Origin: Branchiostoma floridae
Taxonomy: Eukaryota > Chordata > Leptocardii > Amphioxiformes > Branchiostomatidae
NCBI RefSeq assembly: GCF_000003815.2
Contig: NC_049994.1
Coordinates: 13,377,039 to 13,441,038, forward strand
Direction of reading: 5' to 3'
DNA length: 64,000 nt
The position numbers and the translations under genes were made by a program. Shown here one piece after another: positions 1 through 11,400 of this stretch (position 1 is its first letter; every line of letters begins with the position of its first letter). The notes under the pieces are model-generated. The model saw nothing but the letters and a program-made list of their open reading frames with translations. It made no database searches and was not told where the DNA came from.

Positions 1-1509
1 TTTCACATAAATTCATATTTTTGTTACTAAAACTGGTACAGCACTAGGATAATTCAATTATGATGTCCACTCATGTTTATCAGAAAAACTTCCTTTTGCA
101 ATGCACACCAAACCTATGCTCAGTTATAGTTATACAGGGATTGAAAAGCATTTTGTTAACATTCAAAATGGACACATTTAAAATTCCCTTCACAGGACAA
201 ATTTTACCTGCAACTGCTTTTCTTGTTTATACGAAAAAAACAAAGCCTAGCAACTGTACCAGTAACAGTGTACTATAATCTTGTTATCTTCTGTGTTCAA
301 GTATTATAGACTATAGTATAAAGGTACATTGTGGTGTGATGAGGTCACTGTGACCCAGAGGAAATTTAGCGTCTCATTTTACTGTTGTTTACATTTCTAG
401 TCTCTGGCCTTGAGGACTGTAGCAGTTCAAATTGTTACTGAAAAGGGCACATTACAAATTTGGAAATAACTTTTGATATACAGTATCATACTCACTTGTA
501 AATTCAAGGCAAACTTCTTGCCTTGAAAAGACTGAAATGATTTCAATTTCAGAGACATGCCTCAAAATTTTCCATTTACTCTAACTAAATCTAATGTCTT
601 CAGGAACAATACAAAAGGAAACCATCATGAAGCCCCTATAATTTGCATTTATATAGCTGCTTGAATGGTTCAATCCCTCCCTAAGTATTTCAGAACACTG
701 CATTATACCTACAAACAAACTCTACCTAAGCAACTACTAAACCAAGAAATGCATCTTCATCCATTCTCCTGTGATATTTGCTTCCCAGTGATTCTGTTTG
801 CAGTTCTCCCCTTAGTCAAACACTAGATAAGGCCTTTTCAAGCATGAGTAGGTTTGTATGTAGAGGCTTCATGGTGTTGAAAGCAATCAGATGGCTTCTA
901 CCTGAATTGTTTAGAGGTGTGATTAACAAGACCAACACCTTAAACAATGGTGTCATATTACATGTTTGTAATAACTATTGCATACAGATACACACAGCAT
1001 TGTCTTTAGGAAGTACTGTGTAATATAGACAAGTATTATCCCTTTTATACTTCAAGACTCTAAATAAAGGGGTAGCCTGACTGTCCTGGCTGTCATAAGT
1101 ACACCAAATTATTATTTGGCATATCTTATTACCTGGATGTCTTACCTTTATCCACTGTCAGGCCTTAGTAAGTTTGCTGTTACTTTCTGGGTAAATATAT
1201 CTATTATATTGACAATCCTATGAAATTGTAAACAAAATTATTAAAGTCAATGAAACCTTAAGCTATTTATGCTTATGACATTCATTTAAGGCTACTTTTT
1301 GTATTAATCTCTCTTTATACTTTGAATTTATATGAAAATACTACTGTTGTGTATATAATTCTACACATTATAAATACATTCATCATAGACAATTGAATTG
1401 GGGATTACAATTATTCTTTCTTTGTAAAACCTATGGTTATACATGCATGTGAAGTTTTCTGCTGTCATAAGCACTGCGATTTATTATTTATGGCCATAAT
1501 TTGGGGTCT
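1..1509. other. Part of EPC intron 1, no exon seen
   Basis: AT-rich sequence between the EPC first exon and the window edge. I looked on the minus strand for the next EPC exon (the segment starting around the EHHLQRA region of vertebrate EPC1/2) and did not find it, so intron 1 is longer than 1.7 kb. No repeat or RNA gene is evident. Confidence 0.6.
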
Positions 1510-1575
1510 TTGTGATACCCGCCCCTCCCAACATGGCGGACAAGGCCGTCGGGTCACGTGACCCAAGAGTGTTCA
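1510..1575. promoter_or_regulatory. YY1-like motif plus TCACGTGA palindrome
   Basis: Seen: a GC-rich stretch with CCCGCCCC, then AACATGGCGG at 1530-1539 (YY1-type core ATGGCGG), then the perfect 14-bp palindrome GGGTCACGTGACCC at 1551-1564. The palindrome carries a CACGTG E-box of the USF/TFE/MITF class. It lies in EPC intron 1, about 215 bp downstream of the exon 1 donor. Inference: an intronic or alternative promoter element. Confidence 0.4.
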
Positions 1576-1778
1576 TCAATACGACTCAAAAAATTGCACA
1601 GAATAATATCATAAATCCAGCAGTTTTACTCTATTATATGTTATGATTATGCTATTATGATTTTTCCAGGTTCAAAGTCATCAGTTTTGTACATTCGACA
1701 TCAAAGCTTTCCGCGCCATTTCCATCATGGCGGCCCAATCAGAAGCCTTCTACATCCCACCACAAAGGAAGTACCCAC

Positions 1779-1931
1779 CGATTCCTCTTCCTTCTCCATG
1801 CCGGTGGGCATCTGCGGCACGGCGCGGTTGATGGCGGTGTACTCGGGCAGATCGGGCAGGTCTTCCGTGTGGAACACCGGCATGGGCTTGCTGGCGTCCA
1901 GCGCACGGGCTCGGAACGATAACTTACTCAT
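1779..1931 (-). CDS. Enhancer of polycomb (EPC1/EPC2-type), first coding exon
   Basis: The exon encodes 51 residues starting MSKLSFRARALDASKP and including NRAVPQMPTGMEKEEES. This is essentially the invariant N-terminus of animal EPC1/EPC2, the beginning of the EPcA domain. The ATG is at 1931. The exon ends after TCG at 1779, immediately before a GTGGGT donor (1778 downward), leaving phase 0. The remaining exons lie before base 1, so the gene is partial here. Known role: EPC proteins are scaffolds of the nuclear NuA4/TIP60 histone acetyltransferase complex, in which EPcA holds the catalytic module. The gene lies about 3.5 kb downstream of the MBD5/6 stop codon and in the same orientation, as EPC2 does beside human MBD5. 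Whether it is the single pre-duplication EPC of this animal cannot be decided from the window. Confidence 0.93.
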
Positions 1932-2250
1932 GGTGTGGGCCAGGAAAAAAAAGAATACGAAATGAGCAGATTACGATCACAAAAACTCCGCACAAAATCC
2001 ACTCGCGACCGCACGAAAGGTACTGAAGGTGTAAGATGACCACCCTCAGCACCGAATTATGGGGTCAGTTGGTCCCCGATCCTGCTGCTGGCCGGAGAAT
2101 GACCACCTCAGTTCCCATCGAATTTCGCCATTTGGTTTCGGACAAACATGGCGGACACAAGCCCAGCCTTCCCAGAGTTCCCCGCCCGGACCAGAAGCGC
2201 CATTGCGCATGCGCACAACGCACACTTACGAAAATTTGGCGGGAAACTGA
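1932..2250 (-). promoter_or_regulatory. EPC promoter / 5' UTR region
   Basis: GC-richer than its surroundings and directly upstream of the EPC ATG. Seen: a textbook NRF1 palindrome TGCGCATGCGCA at 2204-2215, a consensus E2F site TTTGGCGGGAAA at 2235-2246, and a YY1-type AAACATGGCGG at 2144-2154. No TATA box is obvious. This is a housekeeping-type, TATA-less arrangement; the transcription start is probably between about 1,960 and 2,230. Short open frames here run into no recognisable protein. Confidence 0.55.
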
Positions 2251-4720
2251 AGATAAGAAAATTCAATCCTCTTTAGACATATCTTCTTTCAGTTTAAACG
2301 CTTTTATATAAAGAACAGGACAGGAAATCCAGTATCAGATGCCTCAGACGAAATGGTGTAGTGTTTCTTTTAGCGTGGGTTTCACAGCAATGGAAATTTT
2401 GATGATTTTGATCGTTAAAAAAATTGTAGAAAAATCTTCTCCACCCAAAAAATGTGATGACTAGTTTGATATTGTTCTTCATACCAGGAAAAAAGTCCAG
2501 CAAAAATGTTTCATGTTACCAATCTATTTCACAATCTTAAACATCATTCTGGCAATATATTACTATTGGTCCCTATGCCTGATATTGTATCAAGTTTTAT
2601 CTTTTATCAATATGAGGTCTGCACTTCGTTTCTAGAGAGTAACTGGCTGTCTTCAAATCCATGAAATTCATTTTGAGACCAATGAACTTTAACATTAGGG
2701 GTATAATGACTGCATTCTAGAGATAATATGTACTACGTAATAATGTTATAAATATATAGCCAAGATATAACGTCCTTGGTAATAAAGGGCCATATAGCAA
2801 ACCCAGTGTGCTTAATTGCCTCTAAGGTATTTAAGCTAATAGTAACCACTGTCCTTTCTGAATTTAGTGTAACTTTATAGCATTGACAGTTCATTCTAGG
2901 AGCTTAAATTTGTTGTATGGGATTTGAACCACCTCGGAGACCTTAAACCTAGAGTCCCATCAGCTCTTTTGACCTTGTGCGGAAGGAATTGGAAATTTGG
3001 TGATGAGATTTGAAGAAAGACTGATTGCAGCTCTGACAGCTGCAAAGTGTTAAGAACACTCCAGCAGAGTGGACTATATGACAGTGCAAGTGAAATTAAA
3101 CAAAGACTATCAGAGATGACAGATATCATGCTTGAGTGGTGCCCTCTAGCATAACAAACAGGAACTGCACTGTAGAAACACATGGTAACGGTTATAAACC
3201 CCCTACATATCTTTGTGTGCTGTTTTTGCTGGCTTTGAATAAACACTGCTAGTGCCACAGACACTACGATAGTGTTAAATGTTTCAAGTTGTGCTAAATT
3301 GTACTGTTGAATGGGTGTTGCTTCTTGGCTATAAACAAATCACACCTAACTCCCAAATAAAAACGAATTTGACTGGTAAGTTGTTGTCAAGTAGATCATA
3401 TAATTATGTAATTATCCATTTCATCTTAATTAATTATCTATAAAACTAACGAGCATCCATACAAACTTGGAGACATAGGGTTCAGCAAAGAGTCAATTCA
3501 TTACTAATTGAAGTTGAGAAAAGTACAAAACTTACTTAGGTAAGTTTAAAGTACACATTCTGATCATTTCATAGCTCCGATACAAACAAGTATGTCTTCC
3601 TTTCATAGTTCGTTTACATATGTACACACGTTGGCCTCAGCCATCATAGATAAAGCATTGCATACATACACTTTCCTGGCAAATTCTCCCCTTAAACTGC
3701 ACAAATCTTCTATGAAAACCGTCAATTGTACTATATAATGCAGATACACAATTCTGAGGTGAGGTTAAATAAATACTGTAGTACTAAATACATCAATCTG
3801 TCCATGTTTGTTTTCGCTTTGTGTAACTGATAAACTTTGTAAACATAAGTTCTAATATATAGTCTGTAAATATTACATTCCGGATCACAAAGATTTTTGC
3901 AGTTCAAGAAAAAAGTTTTCCTATGAGCACCAGATAGATCCTACCTACTAACTTTTCCCCGGACAATCTCAAGTACTGAGAAGCCAATTATTACAGCTTC
4001 ATTTCATTAGGTATCAATTAACACTAAAAAAAAAGAAAATTAATATTCTATACAAGATTTCAATTATTTCCCTTGATTTAAATCGGGTTCCCATGAAAAC
4101 TGTTTTGTAAGACAGTTATCTATTCACACAATAAGAGTACGGGCTCTTGTGACCAATGTCTGTTCTCACAAAACTCTCACGACCTACAGAAGAGAAAGAA
4201 GTAGATCATTTCCCCTTCCTAAAGCCTATTGACAGCTCATTGCATTAACATTTAGATTGGGCTAAGCCTTAACAATGTTCTGTATTTACAAAAAGTGAGG
4301 AAAATTCTTTCTGTCGTCGTATCACCCTCACTGCATTACCTGTATGTACAATATCTTCATTTACAGAAGTCAGTCGGCCATTCCTATTGGCGAACCATAA
4401 AATCTTCTTGTACAATCTTGGTTTTAATTTTACATGCCGAGAAAAGGGCATGGTTAGGGGTAGGGAGGAGGGCATTATATAGTATAAATATGTCACCTCT
4501 TCAATGAAGGCATTCTCTGAAAATACATTACACTTCTCTTGGCTTTGTACATGCAGGTAAGTCCAGGAATGGCAAATGCCTCTGCTTTCAGCCAGACCAC
4601 TTCAGTATGAAAAACATTCTCTAAGGCTAGTGAAGGGGACTCAGGAAAACTCATCACTTCATTTTCCTGCATAGAATATACAGTACAGCAGTCTTGAAAC
4701 CTCCATTAAGGTCCCCATAA
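2251..4720. other. Intergenic spacer EPC - MBD5/6
   Basis: AT-rich, no supported gene. Around 2,905-2,930 the minus strand has a box-B-like GGTTCAAATCCC, perhaps a decayed tRNA-derived SINE, but no cloverleaf can be drawn. The part nearest 4,700 is probably just past the MBD5/6 polyadenylation site. Nothing else could be assigned. Confidence 0.5.
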
Positions 4721-4746
4721 GCTTGCCAGATTTAGAAAGCAGCTAT

Positions 4747-4752
4747 TTTATT
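4747..4752 (-). terminator. Candidate poly(A) signal of MBD5/6
   Basis: The plus-strand TTTATT is AATAAA on the minus strand, about 650 nt after the MBD5/6 stop codon at 5,402. It is the first good hexamer I found in the 3' UTR, so cleavage near 4,720-4,735 is plausible. Distal sites are not excluded. Confidence 0.4.
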
Positions 4753-5401
4753 CAATATTTTTACCAAAATTTTCAACAAAACAAATCCATTAATATATAC
4801 AGTTAATTTGATGGTCTACAATAGCCCCTATAAAATGTTGAATTCATGGAAAAGACCACACATAGCCAGATGGAAAATTCACAGAGTGTTTCCAGTGAAA
4901 TTTTTCAAGCTCTCAACAGCCTGAAAATAAATATATTGTCTCTCATATGCAACCTGATTCTGTCATTCAAGTCCTTGACAAAACATCAGTTGAAATAATT
5001 GAAAAATTTTCAGAGAACTAGAAGCAACTTTTGTGAATTTTAACAGTCTGGGTTTAAAAAAATATCAGGATGGACTTTTCAATGCCTCCAGTACAGGACA
5101 ATAACAAGACCACACATACTTCAAATCAAATAGGAGAGTACAATTCTATAGACCTGTTTTAGGTCTGAAAAGGGTCAACTGAAATATCCAGGGTTTTATC
5201 ATGCTTTTGTTGAAACTACATGAATAAACTTGGCCTTTTGAATGTTTTTTGGGATAAAATTTTGATTAAAGATTGTTTAACTGGGTTGTGGTTACAAGTA
5301 AGTTTCAAGTCAGCACAGTTGGATGTGATGTCCAAGGATTTGAGGACCATACAGAATCAGGAAAGGGAGAGTGACAGTTTGCACAGCGTTGTGCTTTTGT
5401 G

Positions 5402-5470
5402 TCATCTGTGTGTCTTTCTCCTCTTCACTGCTTTAGGTCGGCCTGCTGTGCGTGGCTTCGGGTCAGGAAC
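5402..5470 (-). CDS. MBD5/6 terminal coding exon
   Basis: Acceptor TTTTCCTGCAG. 22 codons [20 protein letters not shown] plus His-Arg and TGA. The PKPR...KRRK tail parallels the basic C-terminus of vertebrate MBD5 (PKPKRRKISR). Found by frame and homology, since it is too short to stand out alone. Confidence 0.85.
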   Translation of the reverse strand, partial: VPDPKPRTAGRPKAVKRRKTHR

Positions 5471-8400
5471 CTGCAGGAAAAGATAAAGAGACATGATTAC
5501 TTACATTACTTAACCAGTAAAACTACCTCTTCTCTTATTGATAAGTTTCTCATAGAATTGGAAGGTTCTGATAGCATATACTGCTTGAGGTTCTGTTCAT
5601 TTCCAAAGGGCATAATATCAGGACTAGCTTGGGATTCAAACCCAGAACCTACAGACTCTGAGTCAACTGTATCCACAAGGCCACACGTTGCCACAATCTG
5701 TGGCACTAAAGGTACTTGAGCATCTTCTACACAACTTTTTTAACTGTTTTGTTGGCTTCGATTAGAAGTTTGTAACAGACCTCAGAATCATGTATCATGT
5801 CCTCCATCCTACCCCAGCTTTTATCACTGTATCCCCCAGAAAGGACGAACATATAATATGTCCACTTACGATGCCATCCTTCCTCTCCAGTTCCAGCATG
5901 GCCTCCTCTATAGCTGCCTCCAGGTTGCTGTTCATCTTACGGCCCCTGCACAAACAACAGTCAGATGTGTCAGCATTGTATAATTTCATCTATTGGTTTG
6001 ACTGACAAGGCTGCCTAATAATTGAACACTATCATCAAGGTCTAACCTTTCAGAGTCTGCAATAGATAGTTGTTACTTTTGACCAACCTGACTGTGCATC
6101 TGTTAAGTTCCTTTGATACTTCCATCCAAATGAGTATTGTTTCTGGCTTTAATGTGTGTCTGTATCATTACATGTCTGCATGTGTCTTCTATCATTTTTG
6201 TCTATAGGATTGGGTATACAATTTTGAAAAATTGACAAAGGCCAAACTTTCCACATTCATTCTCAACTTTGTTTTTCCAACAATGTGCATGGTACTCACT
6301 TCCTGTGCCTTTTCCTGGCTTTGTGGTGTGCCTCTAGCCCTTCTGTCAGAGTCTTCAGCTTATCTGGCTCCACCTGTGTGTAGGTGTGGTCACCAAACCA
6401 CTTTACCCACACCTGGCAACAAACAAACAACATGGAAATAATACATTGGACAGATAGAACATTGGAAAGATAGAACATTGAATAAGAACATTGGTAGAAC
6501 AATGGAAAGATTGAACATTAATAAGAACATTGATAGAACATTGGAATGATAGAATATTGCAAGTGGTCACTTGAATGTCCCAAAAAGATAATTGTGTCAC
6601 TTTATTAAAGAGCATTTAATGGTTGTCTATCATACATCACTATTCTCCATGACCACATTTTGGTCCCTTGGAGTTGGACCAGTATAAGTTTCAATACTGA
6701 TTGTTTGGTATTCAAATTTTTGCAAAAAATGTAAGGAAAAGCTCTGACTGGTTTCAAGTAGTCAAAAGATTGTACTGTACTGTAATTGCATTGTAACAGA
6801 TTCCAGAAGCCTGATCCTTGTTACATTGCTTCTGAGATATTTAGCCAAACTTTTACATGGGGGTGGGTGCCAGACAATTCAGCAGGGAAGTGATCAAAGG
6901 AAGGAGCAAACCGGAGCTAGGCTAGATGCTAGGCTAAACCCCACATGCTACATTAAAGAAGACGACACCACCACCCTACCTTGCCTTCCTCTGACTTGAC
7001 ATGGTTCCCCTTGACATCGTTCTCCTGTACCAACTTCCCTGGCCAGGAGGGGAAACCGCGGATCTGTCCCCACACCAAGTCTCCTGTGCTGAAGTTCCGG
7101 GGACCGCGGGGGGTGGGGGGCTCCGGGGAGGAATCCCTCGAGTCAGCTTCATCAAGCTCCCCATCTAAAGCCACAGATAATAACAGCCAGAAATTAGGAA
7201 AAAATGGTAATGTGTGCTGATAAAAACAAAAACAAAATCTACCTCAAGAAAATTAAGGTTGTCCTGTTATCAGTTTTAGTAAAAATACACTGAAGCTATT
7301 TATGGGGTTAACATACAGTGTCAATCTTTGCTGATAAGAAAAAGCACCCATCAAGGTACATGAATTCAAGCCACCAAAGGATGATACTATGTAAATTATT
7401 GAAATGATTGTCAAATTAGTAATTTTGACATTCCAATATGATCTGTTTGATTGTGATGATTTTTAAGAAATATATACTCACCAGCTGCTGCTAATCTCAG
7501 GGCTATTCCAAGGGATTGTGGGTTATTTCTGGTACCAACTCTCCTCTCATTGGCTGGCAGTGCCTTCTGGGAAAGGTCAGAGGGCAACTCTTCCCCGTTT
7601 TCCTCCACCTCCTCTCTTGGCCTCTTGGTTCCCCTTTTCCTCTCCTTTTCGGCCACAAAGTTCTCTTTACCCGAATGACAGTCATTTTCAACAGGAGTTG
7701 TATCATTTACGGGCGTGCAATTCACCTCTAAGTCAGCAGGTGGTGCTTCTGTCCTACTTTCTACCGTTTCCTCAGCAACTTCTGGTGGTGTAGAAACTGC
7801 TTCAGGTAAGGCTTCCGTGTTGGGAACGTCAGATGGCAAAGTGTTGGGGACATCAGATGGTAAAGTGTTGGGGACGTCAGACGGTAAAGTGTTGGGGACA
7901 TCAGATGGTAAAGTGTTGGGGACGTCAGACGGTAAAGTGTTGGGGACATCAGATGATAAAGTGTTGGGGACGTCAGACGGTAAAGTGTTGGGGAGATCAG
8001 ATGATAAAGTGTTGGGGACGTCAGTTGGTAAACTTAGGGAATTTTCCATTGGTGAACTTTGCGAAACCTCTGCTGAGGATGTGTGTGATGTTTCAACCGA
8101 CGCGACTTGGGAACTTTCAACTGATGAAATCTGCGCAACTTCCTGTGACGTTGTGTGCGACGTTTCGAGAGACGAGGATTGTGACACCTCAACGGATGAG
8201 AAATGGGACGTTTCAACAGATGTGAGTGACGATGGTTCTGATGACGGAGAAACTCCTGCCGTACCGATACTCGAGGAGCTACAAGAGCTGACACCGGGAC
8301 TCGGAACAAGGTGGTTCACACCGGTACATGTTAACGTATCCGGTGCTGCTTTCTCCTGACTCAGTTCGTGAGACTGTACATTATCTTGAACAGTCTCTTC

Positions 8401-11400
8401 TTTTGTCTCCTCCTTTTCGTTGGAGTAGTTATTGTTCAGGTGGACATGTGAGTTTTCCACACTCGGACCATCTGGAGAAACAGAGGAATTGTTTGCTGTT
8501 GTGTCTAAAGGCTCCAAACTCTGTGGGACATTAAAAGCCAAATCGACATGTTGCAACGGGTCTACCATTTGCTGTTCGCTTTCTGTGCTTGGTTCGCCGC
8601 CTACTCTTATTCTTGTTGGGACAGCCATGACAGGCGTTCGTGCCGGTGATCTTGCAGGGCTTCTGTGTGGGAAAGTCTGTGTGTTGGGTTTTGGACTCTG
8701 TGATGACCCAGTGTGTATCACGTGCTGCTCCCTCACAAATGTGCCCAATCCCGGAGAGGATACCTGCGCAACGGGGGAAACTTTTGCCGACCCGGGTGTT
8801 AGAGAGCGAGCAGGGCTTTTCCTGGGCGTACTGCCCCCGCGACTCGGCGAAGAATGACCGGAACTTGAGTCACACCGACTACTGCGGCTTGACCCTCCGA
8901 GCGATAAGGGGTCATCACCACGGACGACGGCATTCACAGCTGCAGAGAGGTTCACTGGATCAGGAATGGATGCCGTGAATGCACTCATTGCACTGAGCGC
9001 CCCCTGACTGATTGGAAGGGGAAGTGCAGACGTTGTGGCAGTGGTGGAGCTTGCTGTCGTACTCATGATCGATCTTGATGGCTCCGTAATTATAACCTTG
9101 ACCCCTTGACTGGCAGCATCGACAACAGCTGTGTAGATCGCATCTACCATCGACTTTTGGGCTTCAGTCACTACAGTTGTCGCCCCTGCTTCTGTCTTTA
9201 TTGTTGAATCAGAATTTTCCAAACTCGACTCCACAGTTGATGCCTGAGACATTGCCTCAGATGGCTGCTCTTGACTACTGCTCATCGGCCTGGGTACTTG
9301 TGACGTTGGTGTTGGTTGACTGACTGAAACTGCAGGCTCTGGGGCAGCCTCTTCCACTGCCTGTTCCGCTTCTTTGCTGTCATTTTGTTGTGTTTCGTTT
9401 TTCTGCTGCGGCTGCGGCAAGGTGGCGACGTTCACCCCCTGAAGCAGGGCTGCAGGGTTGATCCCCGAGTTCTGCAGAATCTGCTGCTGCTGCTGCTGCA
9501 GGATCTGCAGCAGGTTCTGATTGTTGAGGTTCAGGACTCCTGCAGTCAGCAGCAGGTTGTTTGCCAGGGATGGGTTCCCCAGCCCCTGTCCGAGGATCTG
9601 CGGATTCAAGCTCATCCCAAGGTTGAGATTTCCGGGTAGACACATCCCACCCAGCTGAGTAAGCTGCTGCGTGAGGTCGATGCTCGGTAGGATTCCTGCC
9701 GGCACGATGGGGATGAAGTTGCCGCTGTTCACGTTCCCGCCCTGCTGCACTTGCAGTGCCAGGCCGGCATCGCTAGACGGCGCTACCTTCCCTGCCTGAG
9801 ACGACTCCACATTCTGCTGATTCGTCAGTACTGGATTCACGCTGGTCGGCAGCCCGGACGTGGCAACGTTCTGGCTTTGGACGTTCGCCTCGCTGAGTTG
9901 CGGAAGCAGTGATGCCAACTGATTCAGCGTCAACTGTCCCTGGGCAAGTGACGGCAACACCTGGGTGAGACCAGCCGATTGGTTGATGCTGCCGTTGACG
10001 GCAGCGTCCACAGTCTGCTGGCCCTGGTTGCTAAGCAACCCCGCATTTAACGCTAGCGGGAGGTTCAACGCCATGGCAGGGTTGACCAGACCAGGCTGCT
10101 GTACAAGCACGGACTGAAGCAGAGCTGGGTTCAGTAGCTGCGGGGTCTGGGAGATGCCGGTGAGCTGTTGCTGCACAATGGGGAGGTCGACCCCGGTGGA
10201 CAACACAGCAGTTGTGGGCAGGACCTGAGTCGCCACCGTGGTCGTGGTGATGGTGGTTGTGCTGTGAGAGACCGTAGACGCTGCGCTCTGGAACTGTGGG
10301 ATGGTAGTAACAGAGCTGGGTACTACAGTACTTGTAGCCATACTGCTGTTCACATTAACACACGGACTTGTACCCATGGCAAAAGTCTGTACCTGTTCCT
10401 GTCTTGTTGACGTGCTAGGAGCCGTGGAAAGGGTGGGAACGTTACTTCTACTGGTCACAGGCTTGTCATTCCTGCTTACACTCAGCTCTGCTTGTGAGGT
10501 GTTGGAAAATTTATGCATCTGGTGCAGTCCTTGATGTTGTTGGTTCTGGACAGACAGTACAGTGGTGGCACTGTTTGTGACCATGGCCGGAGATGCAGAG
10601 TTGTTCCCGTATACGTTACCTGACGGCGCACCTTGCGAGTGCTGCGCCGGCGCTGCGTGCCTTTGCATACTCGCGCCTTGAGAGAAACTCATACGAGGAT
10701 GACTCATACCTGAGGGATGGCTGTTTGCAGGAGCGCCACCTGCCTGATGAACGTTTTGCTGCAGCGCCAGCCTGAACCTCTCCTGAGCAGTGTTTAAAGT
10801 GTCCTGTGGGGGGTGGGGGAGACTCCCCTGACCCTGGGGAGGGTTCCCCTGGCTGAGGAGAGGCTTTCCCTGCCCCATAGCTGGATTTCCCTGCCCCGGA
10901 GTCACGTTCGCTATCCTCCCCATTAATTCGCTGAGAGCGGGTGTTCTCTGACAGGTAATTGGTCCTAAGTCGTTATCATCCGGGCCTGATTTCCGTCTAG
11001 TAGATCCGCTGGCCGTTCTTCTCCGCGACCGCGGTGGGTTGGGCGCATTAAAGTTTCCCCCGCCACTCTGCCCTTTGTTGCCTGCCTGACTGTAGTTCCC
11101 TTGTTGGAGAAGCTGGCCGAATGATGGCGATGACGTGGTTGTCGTCGTACCGTATGACTGTTTTCCCAAGCCGCTTGACATCTGCGCCTTGGCGGCTGCC
11201 GACAACAGAGAGGATGCTGGGAAGGACGAAGCATTCTCACGGCTCAGTATCTGTTGCAACGTGACCCCCAGCAGTCCTGGGTTGTTAGGGTTCTTTTGCT
11301 GCCCCTGGTTACCAGAACCAGCGGAGAAAAGGGGGTTTATTTGGGGGAAGACATCGTTGCCGACAAGTAGGGGGTTCGGAACGTTCCTCTGATGTTGAAC

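Noticed and set aside
2905-2935. Possible minus-strand tRNA (GGTTCAAATCCC)
   Set aside because: No acceptor or anticodon stem can be folded.
7715-8359. 214-codon open frame on the plus strand
   Set aside because: It is antisense to the MBD5/6 giant exon. The 24-bp array has no stop in several frames and simply keeps the opposite strand open (KVLGTSDG repeats).
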